This document shows, piece by piece, positions 27,301 to 36,200 of a DNA stretch of 64,000 nt. The position numbers and the translations under genes were made by a program. The notes under the pieces are model-generated. The model worked only from the letters and a program-made list of their open reading frames with translations, was not told the DNA's origin and made no database searches. Location of the stretch: assembly GCF_028583425.1 (NCBI RefSeq), contig NC_072796.1, positions 124,159,464 through 124,223,463 on the forward strand. The letters are read 5' to 3'. This DNA is from Eublepharis macularius. Lineage: Eukaryota; Chordata; Lepidosauria; Squamata; Eublepharidae. Numbering within the stretch: the stretch's first letter is position 1; each line of letters opens with the position of its first letter.

Positions 27301-29979
27301 GGATCTCTTCCTCAAAAGCGTGGCTGTTTTTAACAATATTCCAATGTTCAATCCAACATTACTGTATTACATGAACAGTGGAATCACCCTGGACAGGAAA
27401 CAGCTGTTCATGTAATACAGTAATTTTGGATTGATCATTTCAGGCTATAAATGTAATAAAATAATTAAATAGCCCATGATCTGATACAGTTAGGTACTTT
27501 TTAAGACTGCAAGTAGGCACACTTGCTTTCTAAATGTAACAAACATCAATGGACTGTGGGGATTCCAGTAAAAAAAATAAAAATAGGTCACACAAATCCC
27601 CCCGCACTTATTAGGAACAGTGGAATCACTGCCCGCAGCTAACACGTTTCAACCAAGAACAGCACTTACTTAGTGCATGGTACACAGGTTTATGCTTCCC
27701 CTGAAGTCTGATGCTGCTGATTTCTGCGATTTTTCCTGGCGGCTGCATCCTCGCATCCAAAAGATACCAGGCTCGAGCAAATGTGGCCCATTGCTGAAGA
27801 GGAAGAATAGAAGTGTAATTAATACACTGAAATAGATATACTTTAAGCAAACGGTCTATCCCCATTATATCACATTTGTTGCTTTGAAAATTATGAATTA
27901 CAGATTACAAATTAAAATGCTTTTTAAAAAAATAACTTTGCTCACAAGATCTAAATCACAAGCTGTAAAACTGAGCTGCTGCACTGAGGCACAATACAGG
28001 TGCCTATGCCTTTATGACTGCAGGTTCTCTGACTGCATAGAAGTAGATGAGCCTGACCCCAGCCTGGTGGAACGCTCTGTCAATGGAGACCTGGGCCCAG
28101 CGGGACATATTATTGTTCCGCCGGGCCTGTATGACAGAGGTGTTCCGCCAGGAGTTCTGTGGTTGAAGGGGGCGGTGCCATGTTGGCCTCCCACCTTTGG
28201 GGTGGGGGAGGGTTGGCCTCCTACTATTGCATTTTAATGTACTTGGTTAATTTATTTTATTATTGCTTATTGTATGTTGATTTTAGAATTATTATTTTGT
28301 TATTATCGATTTTAACTGTTGTTCGCCGCCCAGAGCCCCTGAGGATGGGCGGTTTATAAACTGAAATAATAATAATAATAATGAGGAGGAGGAGAAAAGC
28401 AACAATACCATCAAGGCACCAGCCAGAACTGGGAACTAACCTATATTTTAGGGTTACCAGCTCCAGGTTGGGAAATTCCTGGAAATCTGGGGTGTGGGGT
28501 TTAGGGAGGGTATAGCACCATAGAGTTCACCCTTCGAAGCAATTTTCTCTAGGGGAACTGTCATCTGGGGATAAGTTGTGATACCAAGACATTTCCAGGT
28601 ATCACCTGGAGATTGGCAACCATACTATGTTTCCATGGGAGTTCCAGAAGGGGGATTTGAACCAGGATCTGCAAGAGCCCAGTCTGTCGTGCTAACGATT
28701 ACATCAGGCTGGCTTTACTGCTAACAAAGCTGTCTGTCTGGAATTAAGGAGTTTACAAGACTTTGATATTTGGACTGCAACAAATATCTGGGATTTGTAC
28801 ATCTAGTCAGCCCGCCTCCCCCTGGAAAAAGAATCCTAACTTTTCTGTAAGAGGAGGATATGGGGAGAGAGAAGGTGTGTAAGTGGAACTGAGAGCCAGT
28901 GTGGTGCAGTGTTAGCGCATCATACTAGGATCCGGAAGAACTAGGTTCGAATATCCACTCTGCATGGAAGCTCACTGGGTGACCTTGGGCCAGTCACACA
29001 CGCTCAGTGTAGCCTACCTCACAGGGTTGTTGTGAGGATAAATGGAGGATTAGAGATTTATGTAAGACACTTCATTATCTCCACTGGGGAGAAAGTTGGG
29101 CTATAAATACAATAAATAAAATAAATAATAAATACAGTGTAAATGCACAACAAGATCAGACAGTATTTAGTACCTATCCACACAGAAATGACACAGCAAC
29201 AGGTTCTGCCCAAGGGAAACCTACTCAAAGGTTACAAACCCCCATGTGCATGTACGTGACAGTAGGCCCCACTGACCACCACTGGGTTTCTTACACTCGA
29301 GTAAGCATGCATAACTACAGGAGGAAATCTGAAAAGAATTTCATCCCCTTCTATTGCACAGTGTGGGCTTTTAACTTCCCCACAAGAAGTTTTTAAGGAA
29401 ACATGCAAGATTTGCCCTTCCATTTTTTGCAAGATGATCAAGATGACCTGGGGAATGGGATTACAGCTAAACCAAAGCCACTCTGAGTTCCTTGGAAGGA
29501 AATAGAAATAAAATGCAGGGTTTGAGTCCAGTGGCACCTTAGAGACCCACAAAGTTTTCAGGGTATAAGTTTTCCAGAGTCGGAGCTTCCTTTTTCACAT
29601 ACAGGGAGGCGTGGAAATCCCCGAGCCTTTATCTTAAAATGCGATAATGTATTTTAACAATGCATTAAAATATATATATTTAACGTATTAGTAAAACGTT
29701 ATGTAAAAATAATAAAATATTTCAATATGTTAGAATGCGATGTTGAGCCCTGACTCGGGAAACAGAGCTAAGACTTGGCCCGGTGGGAATGGCGGGGTGG
29801 GGTGGGGGGAGAGACATGGCAATATTAAGCAACAGAGTGTCCTACTCTCGAGTAAACATGACATGACCGCAACCCGAAGAAGAGTTGTAATTTGTGAGGC
29901 GGATTTCTGAGGAACGGATAGCGCAGGAACGGGGGGAAAGGCGCTCTCTTACCTGCGCGGCCTTGCTGTAGCTCGACAT
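12271..29979 (-). CDS. MRPL13: MRPL13, mitochondrial ribosomal protein uL13m (6 of 7 expected coding exons)
   Basis: Large-subunit mitochondrial ribosomal protein of the universal L13 family, acting in the mitochondrial matrix. Coding exons on the minus strand, 5' to 3': 29979-29953, 27793-27670, 26409-26316, 22517-22457, 13164-13078, 12392-12271. All have AG acceptors and GT donors and the phases (0, 1, 2, 0, 0, 2) join without a break. The 515 nt encode 171 complete codons plus two bases of a Pro codon. The product starts [20 protein letters not shown] and contains L13 hallmarks such as [24 protein letters not shown] and [12 protein letters not shown]. The human protein is 178 residues and ends with a few more residues after the Trp-x-Pro, so one short last exon is missing; it was searched for below 12271 and not recognised. 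Head to head with MTBP across a short CpG-rich promoter. Confidence 0.96.
12393..13077 (-). other. MRPL13 intron 5
   Basis: 685 bp with no recognisable repeat apart from short A-runs. Small ORFs here have no protein similarity I recognise. Confidence 0.8.
13078..13164 (-). CDS. MRPL13: MRPL13 coding exon 5
   Basis: 87 nt, exactly 29 codons, phase 0 at both ends: [20 protein letters not shown] then QRLHLFADD. The acceptor is TTTTACAG and the donor GTAAGT. GMLPKN..R is the classic L13 signature that packs against large-subunit rRNA. Confidence 0.96.
13350..13515 (+). mobile_element. Interspersed repeat with GGACTAGATGGACCAATGATC end
   Basis: Contains GGGAAGGCCTCAGCCTCTAT, GGCAACTGGTTGGCTGCTGT and TTGGACTAGATGGACCAATG, a common lizard repeat 3' end. 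A short relative is at 56985-57035. It runs into the inverted repeat at 13495. Confidence 0.55.
13495..13580. repeat. Perfect 30-bp inverted repeat, 26-nt loop
   Basis: The left arm 13495-13524 starts CAGTTGGCGCTACTTATATT and the right arm 13551-13580 is its exact complement. It lies in MRPL13 intron 4 at the end of an interspersed repeat. Transcribed, it would form a long perfect stem. Confidence 0.9.
13600..16190 (-). other. MRPL13 intron 4, left part
   Basis: AT-rich intron DNA. A decayed SINE-like 3' portion may sit at 14480-14620 (TATAGGGCTATTGTAAGGAT). Otherwise no recognisable structure. Confidence 0.5.
16206..16425. mobile_element. Palindromic reptile repeat, near-complete copy
   Basis: GTTAGTCTGTAGTAGCAAAA...GAGTCCAGTAGCACCTTTAA and, after a centre near 16325, CTTATGCTACAGTAAAGTTG...CTTAAAGGTGCTGCTGGACA. 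It is a full foldback, better preserved than the copy at 5348. Confidence 0.8.
16530..16967 (+). other. 145-codon ORF inside MRPL13 intron 4, not recognised
   Basis: Open from 16530 to 16967, with a hydrophobic run [20 protein letters not shown] in the middle. No recognised family, no splice context, and codon use is not distinctive. Most likely chance. Confidence 0.12.
17112..17305 (+). mobile_element. tRNA-derived SINE
   Basis: A box-like TAGCACAGTGGTTGTGG, B box-like GCTGGTTTAAATCCCACT, and a short ATTATTATTAAATA tail. Divergent. Confidence 0.6.
17310..19910 (-). other. MRPL13 intron 4, middle part
   Basis: AT-rich intron sequence. I see no gene, repeat or RNA that I can name here. Confidence 0.5.
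19911..20136 (+). mobile_element. tRNA-derived SINE
   Basis: Starts GAGAGCCAGTGTGGTGTAAT (A box), B box GGTTCAAATCCTCACT, body GGGGTTGTTGTGAGGATAAA, and an AAATAAATAAATAAA tail. The ORF overlapping it (19850-20047) is not a gene. Confidence 0.85.
20502..20807 (+). mobile_element. Sauria-type SINE
   Basis: Same family as 46859-47123: head GCCCCATAGTTCACAGTGGT, B box GAGTTTGAACCTGGAGG, body GGCAATGGCAAACCACCCCA, and an end in TTTACCTTTTA. The family is a marker of squamate genomes. Confidence 0.85.
20940..22456 (-). other. MRPL13 intron 4, right part
   Basis: A short repeat of the type ...GCTTACTCCCAAGGAAGTGC lies just left at 20841-20935. The rest holds purine-rich stretches (21690-22450) without recognisable genes. 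Confidence 0.45.
22457..22517 (-). CDS. MRPL13: MRPL13 coding exon 4
   Basis: 61 nt finishing a Gly codon and adding [20 protein letters not shown]. The acceptor is TTGTAG and the donor GTAAGT. The exon is short but its 20-residue length equals the human counterpart. The second half ([10 protein letters not shown]) has diverged, as expected for a surface loop. Confidence 0.94.
23905..23975. mobile_element. Short palindromic MITE-like copy
   Basis: Member of the CAGTGCAATCCTAAGCAGAG family (AAACAGAGTTACAGCC...CAATGGATTTAGAAGGGC). Partial. Confidence 0.45.
24086..24172. mobile_element. Short palindromic MITE-like element
   Basis: Complete foldback: CAGTGAAATCCTAAGGAGAG to CTCTGCTTAGGATTTCACT, with an ATTTCAATGGGTT centre. 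MRPL13 intron 3. Confidence 0.75.
24640..25930 (+). mobile_element. Degenerate LINE reverse transcriptase region and 3' end (CR1/L2 group)
   Basis: Contains [11 protein letters not shown]-type sequence broken by stops, and the open piece [20 protein letters not shown] followed by [20 protein letters not shown], the YADD-equivalent and downstream motif of LINE reverse transcriptases (here YADE). It ends in ...GGACTTTGGCATAGAA and a TTTTAAATAAATAAATA tail. Stops and frame breaks make it non-functional. Confidence 0.8.
26316..26409 (-). CDS. MRPL13: MRPL13 coding exon 3
   Basis: 94 nt, entering in phase 1 and leaving in phase 2. Encodes [20 protein letters not shown] followed by [11 protein letters not shown]. 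The acceptor TTAG precedes 26409 and the donor GTAAGC follows 26316. The [19 protein letters not shown] block is the most conserved part of eukaryotic mitochondrial L13. Confidence 0.96.
26410..26560 (-). other. MRPL13 intron 2, left part
   Basis: No recognisable feature. A tRNA-derived repeat follows. Confidence 0.4.
26560..26785 (+). mobile_element. Decayed tRNA-derived SINE
   Basis: TTGGAGAGCACGTTTTGGAT...AAGATCCTGGCACCTGCTG, ending GGGCCAATGGTCTGTCTGAT. Related to the copy at 46390-46580. Confidence 0.5.
26850..26928. mobile_element. Short palindromic MITE-like element
   Basis: AATGCAATCCTAGAAAGAGT...GACTGTTTTTAGGATTGCGC, same family as 24086 and 30837. Confidence 0.7.
27349..27433. repeat. 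Inverted repeat, about 31-bp arms
   Basis: Arms CAATCCAACATTACTGTATT... and its near-exact complement ending ...TAATTTTGGATTG, separated by about 23 bp. MRPL13 intron 2. MITE-like but belongs to none of the other families here. Confidence 0.75.
27670..27793 (-). CDS. MRPL13: MRPL13 coding exon 2
   Basis: 124 nt encoding [20 protein letters not shown] and then [21 protein letters not shown], ending one base into a Ser codon. The CAG acceptor lies at 27794-27796 and the GTAAGT donor follows the last base at 27670. This is the N-terminal core of the L13 fold; the match to the remembered human exon is near-continuous. Reading through the donor stays open for a few codons only by chance. Confidence 0.96.
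28065..28382 (+). mobile_element. LINE 3' end with AAT-repeat tail
   Basis: GGGGGAGGGTTGGCCTCCTA..., TTTAACTGTTGTTCGCCGCC, CTGAGGATGGGCGGTTTATA and a (AAT)n tail, the usual 3' end of L2-type LINEs in lizards. The left boundary is approximate. Confidence 0.7.
28444..28625. mobile_element. Palindromic DNA-transposon remnant
   Basis: TAGGGTTACCAGCTCCAGGT at one end and CACCTGGAGATTGGCAACCA at the other form inverted ends. The interior CACCATAGAGTTCACCCTTC matches a widespread lizard MITE. MRPL13 intron 1. Confidence 0.7.
28630..28720 (-). mobile_element. tRNA-derived SINE head, reversed
   Basis: GGGGGATTTGAACCAGGATC (reverse B box) to TAACGATTACATCAGGCTGG (reverse A box). Confidence 0.55.
28890..29135 (+). 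mobile_element. tRNA-derived SINE
   Basis: GAGAGCCAGTGTGGTGCAGT, B box AGGTTCGAATATCCACT, GTGACCTTGGGCCAGTCACA, CAGGGTTGTTGTGAGGATAA, and an AATAAATAAAATAAATAATAAA tail. Same family as 19911. Confidence 0.85.
29518..29605 (+). mobile_element. Fragment of the AGTCCAGTAGCACC family
   Basis: TTTGAGTCCAGTGGCACCTT and TTTTCAGGGTATAAGTTTTC, a half copy just upstream of the promoter CpG region. Confidence 0.6.
29953..29979 (-). CDS. MRPL13: MRPL13 coding exon 1
   Basis: Nine codons, MSSYSKAAQ, from the ATG at 29979-29977. A GTAAGA donor follows at 29952. The exon ends in phase 0 and its last Gln is followed by a second Gln in exon 2, matching the double Gln before WATFAR in the family. The N-terminus is Ser-rich with Lys and no acidic residue, compatible with mitochondrial import. 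Confidence 0.93.
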
Positions 29980-30172
29980 GGCCTGAGGAAAAAAACTAGG
30001 CCGCGCTTCTGAGGGAAGCGCCGCCCGGCGAGAAGCGGGAAGAGGAGGGCGGCCTCGGCCTCAGGAAGCGGAAGGGACGCCTCAGCCGAAGGAGGAGCCT
30101 GGCGGAGCCGCGCGGGGGATTCGAAGGGCGGCGGCAGGCGGCGGCGCCTCCTGAGGGGCTTCGAGCCGGGCC

Positions 30173-30233
30173 ATGGACCGCTACCTTCTCTTCATGAGCT
30201 GGCGAGGCGAGGGCGGGCCCGAAGGCCTCTCAG
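30173..30233 (+). CDS. MTBP: MTBP coding exon 1
   Basis: Starts at the ATG 193 bp from the MRPL13 start and encodes [20 protein letters not shown], ending one base into a Gly codon at a GTACGG donor. MDRYLL is shared with the human N-terminus. After it the sequence is short and Gly-rich, and lacks roughly 20 residues present in human between here and the next conserved block. Confidence 0.93.
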
Positions 30234-33200
30234 GTACGGCCTCAAGGCGGAAGACGGACCGTGGGTGGGAGATGGCCGCGGCTGAGGGGGGCTGGATGGT
30301 TGGCTACGGGGGTGGGTGGGTGTCCGTTTTAATCTGTTGCAGCAAAAAAAAAAAAACCCAGACGCGAATCGTGGCAATTTCAGAGCGAGCGAAAATGTTT
30401 ATTCCAGCAGAGGCTTTCGTGGATTCCTGAAGCATCTCACGAAGAGCGCTGTGGCTCTCGAAAGCTTATGCTACAATAGAGTTGGTTAGTCTTAAAGGTG
30501 CTACTGGGCTCTTTACCTTCTTGAACCAAGCTGCTCAGAGGTCAGGAGTGGATCCTCGCTATGCAGGCTTATGAGGAATAAAAACATTTTACTTCTCAAG
30601 GTGCCACCAGCCAAAAGTAGGCAGGAATCTTGTGGTACCCTGAAGACTAACAAGTTGTGAATCCTAGCAGGGGCTTTTGTGTATCCATTTTTTAAAAGAT
30701 CTGATGAGAGAACCTTCACTGTACAAATATTTTATGTTAGAGATACTGACTTTGCTGGGTGCCCCCCCCCCATACCTCTTACTAAAAGAAAAACAGGACA
30801 AAGCAGGTATGACTGAATGGCCCTTCGTACAACCAACAGTAAAATCCTAAGCAGAGTGACTCCAGTCTAAGCCCATTGATTTCAATGGGTTTAGATTGGA
30901 GTCAGTCTTTTTAGGATTGCACTGAAAGTTATCCCTAGAAAACTAGGATGTCAGTACTCTTCTACCTGGCATGTTAGCTTTCTGTGTGCAGGAAACAGAT
31001 TGTACAGAAGGTTTCCCCATCATATGAGCTGTCATACGCACTTTAAAGTGATGCAGCCCAGACATGGGTGTACCACTTTATTCATTCATTGTGAGGCCTG
31101 GGTCTGTGGGGTTTAATTTGTAGCAGGGTTCAGCCCTTAAATCTATGCAATAAGAATAGACAAAACTAAGTTTGATCAATGAGCAGGCATGGTGCCAGAT
31201 GTTAATGACTTGATTGTAAAGGCTGCTGTTCATCTGATGTTTCCATGAACGTAAACATAGTTTCATGTATTGCAGGTTTGACAGCTGCCAGTATATATAA
31301 CTTACTGGAAACAAACTGTGATGTCTCTGCGAACACAAAAATGGAAGAATTCCCTGGTAAGTGAAGCATCAAAAAGTAATAAATTCTACTAATTAGCTGT
31401 GTAGGTGGTAGAAAGTGACACCAAATCATAGCTGATTTATGGCCATTCCTGCTGGGATTTTCAAGGCAGGAGACTAACAGAGGTGGTTTGCCATTGCCTT
31501 CCTTTGCAACCCGGGTTTTCTTTGGAGGTCTCCCATCTAATTAGTAACCAAGGCTGACCCCACTTCGCTTCTGAGATCTCTCAAGATTAGGCTTAGTTGT
31601 GTTACAGCAATACAAAAAACTCTTGTTGCGGGTAAGAGACAAACAGATCTAGTATGGCATAAGGTTTGTGGACTCCTCTTCATCAGATACTTGAAACATG
31701 GCTCTCATTTGGTGATGTTCCCTTAGTTGGCAGGTGTATATGCATTTTTTTTACTTTTTATAGAGAAAAAAATTTAAACAGTAGGGCCAAAAGTCAATTG
31801 AAATGTGAGAAATTGAGTGTGTGACATTATCTGCTGCTTTTCATTGCCCTTTAACCTCACTATTTACAATTTCTATATGTCGGTGTCTACCAACTGAGTG
31901 GACGCTTTGTGCAGCTGGTGAAACACACTCAGGTCTGCAAAAGCTAGCACTGTAATGAATAAGTTAGTTATCAATTAGTAATGTATGCACTTGGAGTAAA
32001 ACACCACAGTATGCTCCTGCCAGAAAACGAACACAAGATTGGCTCTTTAAAAATATAATGTTGACTTTGAGCAGCTTGTGAGCATTTATTGTCAGGTGGC
32101 TGCTTGCCAGGCTAAAGGAACATCTTACTGTTTTTAAATATTGGCGGGGGGCTGTGTTTGAAAAGTGGGTTCCCAAAACTAATATTATACAGAGAAACAA
32201 AATTATGCTTTGTAATTTATAAATTCAGAACATGCTGCTGTCAGAAGTACAGTGGGTATAGATATCAGATCTGAGCAAGCAAGAAAATCAAACCACACCA
32301 CAAATACACCTTTTTCGTGTGATTGCTTAGGAGCTGTGAATATAGGGGGAAAAGAAGGGATAGTGCTTCAAGTATGATCCTACTGGGTAGTTATAAGTTG
32401 TCTGATGTTAGTCCTAGATTTGCTTATGCTCTGTTTCAGCATTTCTTCAACTCTGTATTTGATTTCTGCTAATGCTGTCTTTGTAAACTTGTCTTTATTT
32501 ACCCTATGGCATTGTTTGTGGAAATGTCCTTGATATTGACTTCTAATCTCTCACTGTGTAATACGCCTTGAGTCTCAGTGAGAAAGGTGGACTATAAATG
32601 ACATTAACAACAACAACAATAATAAAAGATGCAAGCAGACATGATACTTACTGAAAATTGTATTGGCATTTTTGTTACTAATATTTTAATGTCAATTTTT
32701 AATTAAAAGGGAGCTGTTTGCTGCATCTGGCACATTATTTGAGTGCCTGAATGTTTTGCTCATCCAGTGAGGTGCACCCAGCATCTCTGGAGAAGGAAAT
32801 GAGATTTAAGAATTTCGTGTGTGTTTGCTATATGGTAATGGACATATATTCCTCTTTTAGCATGTTCACTTGCAGGGATTCCAGATGAGAGAGAATGGTA
32901 TTTTGCAATTCAGTCAATATGTGGCTTTTATCAGGTGAGTTGAAAATTATTGTTAGGTAATTATCCAAAATGTTGTTATAAATGTGACCCTACAGAATTT
33001 TATTTTTAATTAAACAGTTCTGTAGTTCTGACTGGGAATACATCAGCTCTGACCTACTGACAGATCAAAGCAGCGAGTCTGTTCGAAGACATATTGAAGA
33101 ATGCCTTGGTGGTGATCAAAATATTGAGGAGGAAGATAGTAATAGCAGGGAACCCCTGTCAATCATCGAGTAAGTTGAGAACCTTTTGAATTTTCCATAT

Positions 33201-36200
33201 TTATCTACTAATTTACTGTAACTGCACTTTAAGAACCAGGCTGTAATCGCTGACTTCAGAGGTTTGGAGATTATGCCTCGTGATGACAGCTCCACTTATC
33301 CTCTGCCAGGTAGACATACTGTAGAGCAAAATGAAGGATTATTATAATATTGGCCATTTTATTTTCAATCCTTTCCCTAATAATCTCAAGTATGAAATCT
33401 GCCTGTCTCACTGCTCCTGCACACTGAGTCGACATTTTCATCAAGCTGACCGCTTCAGCCCAAGAATCTGTTTCTCAGTCTCAGGCAGTTCAGATCTCAT
33501 CACATCTTTAAAACTAGGATTGTTGGTTCCTACTTTGTTCTTCTCCATGTTATCCTTGTGAGACCACTGTGAGTGAGGTTATGGTGGGAATGCGTGCCTG
33601 GCCGAAGGGCACCCAGCAAACTTCCATGGTAGAGGTAGGATTTGAACCTGGGCCTGCCAGATCTTAGTCTGAAACTCTAACCACCGCTCCACTAATGGCT
33701 ATTGCACTTCCTGTACTAAATGAGAAGGAGAGGAAAGATACGGCAGATGAGATCGGGACGGAGAAGGCATATTTGTGTGTATAAGCTGTTTTTCTTATTA
33801 GAGCAGGGCAGTGATTGTAAAAAGAATCTGAAACTATTGTATAAGCAGCTCTCCTCATCCAAGGCCTTCAGTCCATGGCCTGGTTTGCTAAGGAGTGCTG
33901 TGTGTGGTTTTGTTAATTCATTTCCTTTTCAGCAGGGTCATTTAGAATGATTCAAAACAGCCATAAAACAATAAGAAGGCCCACACTGCTATAAAACTGG
34001 CAGCACGTAAACAGTTCTAAGTAGAGCATACAATACTAGCTTCATGAGAACATGGGAAAGGCCCAACCAAAGCTTCATCTGGTTTCTCATGTTGGCTGTT
34101 TGGGAAGCCCACACACTGTACAGATTCAGCGCACTGCCTCTGAACCATGGAGTTTTCATTTAGCCATCATGGTTAATAGTCATTGTTAGGCTTACAGTGC
34201 AGTTGTAAGCCTGCTGACTTCAGTTGACTTAGAAGAGTGTAACTTTTCTTAGGGTTGTACTGTTAGCCTCCTTGAATTTCTCTTAATTCCCTTTTGAGAG
34301 AGGGAGAAAAAAATCTCTGTTCATTCTCTCTACCCTGTGAATAATTTTATAAAGCTCTGTCATGTACCCCCTTGTTTCTTTTCTAAAATGAAAAGTCCCA
34401 GACTCTTCAGCTTTTCTTCATAGGAAAGATGCTGCAACCCCCTAATCATCTTGCTTGCCCACTTCTGTACTTTTGTGTTAATTTTGTTCTGCATGTCCTG
34501 AACCCATGGCCTGTCAGATTAATTATGTGAACCTGAGTTCTAGTATTATAGGAAAGGGAGAAAAAGTTTTGTCTGTGAATTGTCTGTACTTAGCATTTTA
34601 TGAATAGCTACTGTATGTTCTCCCCCCCCCCCCACACACTTAATTAGTAACTACTGTATGTCTTCCCCTACACTTAATTATTTTAACTAAACTTAAAAAA
34701 CCCACACTTTTTAGTATTTTCTTATAAGGAAAATACCAGATCCAAAACTACAATATTTTAAATGCAACAATACCTGCTACTTTTATTTTCAACTGCTTCT
34801 CTAATAATCCATAGCACTGAATACATTTTTTGTTTGTGATGTACACTTGTCATTTTCAAAATCTTTTTCTTGGTTTGCCTCTGCTCCATTTAAATATATA
34901 TATAGCATCACTTTAGATTTATTTACTCTGAATCTTTGCTTCATTGTTGCTCATTTACCCAATTTGAAGAGAGGTCTTTCCAGCCTCCTTCGGTTGTGAA
35001 TAACAGTGTTGCCTACAAATTTTTATTCCTCACTTCTTGATCCATTCCAGATTGCATATGAACAAATGATATACCAGAGAGCCTACCGATCCCTGGGGGA
35101 GTCCCACAACTAACTTCCCTCCATTACGAGAACTGCTCGTTTATTTTATTGATTTAATTTATACCTGCCCATTCTCTCCATTGAGATCCCAAACAACTTA
35201 AATATTTCTCCTCTCCTCCATTCAACAACCGTGTGAGAAAAAGTGTGCAACAGGCCCCAAATCACTAAGCGAGCTACCATAGCAGAGTGGGGATTCAAAC
35301 GTGAGTCTCTCAGAACCCAGTACAACACTAACCGCTACGCCACACCTACTTTAGTATGTCTGCTTCTCCTGCCTGCTATTTAGCCAGTTACCAATCCATC
35401 CCTGTGACCTTGTGAGTCTCTGTCTTCTCACTAAGTTATCTAGCTTTTGAATTGTCAGACAGTGAAGTGTACATTCAAGGTCCGTGGAAGTGTTGGTGGC
35501 TATCAGTAAGGGCATACTGCAGCCCAGTATCATGCTGAATTTTCCGGAATTGTATTATCGGTAGCTGGTTTTAGCAGTAAATTTATAAATGCCAACACAA
35601 GGGGGAGCCAGTCTGTGAAACTCATCAATCAATATGGCAATTATTTCTTTAGGCTTTCAGGCTTAGTAGCAAAGCTTTGTTTTTTGTATACATGTCTTAA
35701 TCAATACATTTAAGTAATAATAGTAATTAGCTTAACCAGAGAGTCATAAAACAGTGAGAATTTAAATCTTGCACAGATCTGTTCATAGGGTCTTTATCTT
35801 CCTCTGCTCCTTTTGCCAGAAGGATTCTTTGTGAGACTTCCTCTTTGCATGGAAGGGTCCAGCCAGAGACTGCAGGGCAGCCCCTCCTTCTGCCTGTGCA
35901 AACCAATGGCTACTCATTCTTCCTTCCTAGGCAAGCCACTTCTGCACCTACCTCTACGGCCAGAGCTGAGAGCCAGCAGAGAGCAATCCTGCAACCAGCG
36001 CATCACAAATTCAGTACCCCCCCACCAACTATCATAATGTCACTATTGCTAAAAAAGTTGCAGTGGTAGCAGTGAACCCACCTGTTCTGCTGTGGGGCAG
36101 GAGTCAATGGTAAAGGATGAAGCTGTACCTATCATGGTTTTTAAGAAATTTAGAGGTGAAATTTTAGGGCTGCTGCTGCCTACAGTACACATGCTCATTG

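Larger units (their letters stand above)
29740..30330. promoter_or_regulatory. CpG-rich bidirectional promoter of MRPL13 and MTBP
   Basis: GC-rich, CpG-dense segment in an otherwise AT-rich window, spanning both first exons. The MRPL13 ATG (29979) and MTBP ATG (30173) are separated by 193 bp with no TATA box. Visible candidate sites: an E2F-like core GCGGGAA at 30035-30041, an ETS-like GCGGAAGG at 30068-30075, GC-box-like GCCGCCC and GGCGGC runs, and a YY1-like AGATGGCCGCGG at about 30269-30280. This is typical of a divergent housekeeping promoter. The site calls are by eye and are weaker than the promoter call itself. Confidence 0.8.

Noticed and set aside
31526-31600. 5S rRNA gene
   Set aside because: Only part of the 5S sequence, diverged and fused to a SINE body; not a functional rRNA gene.
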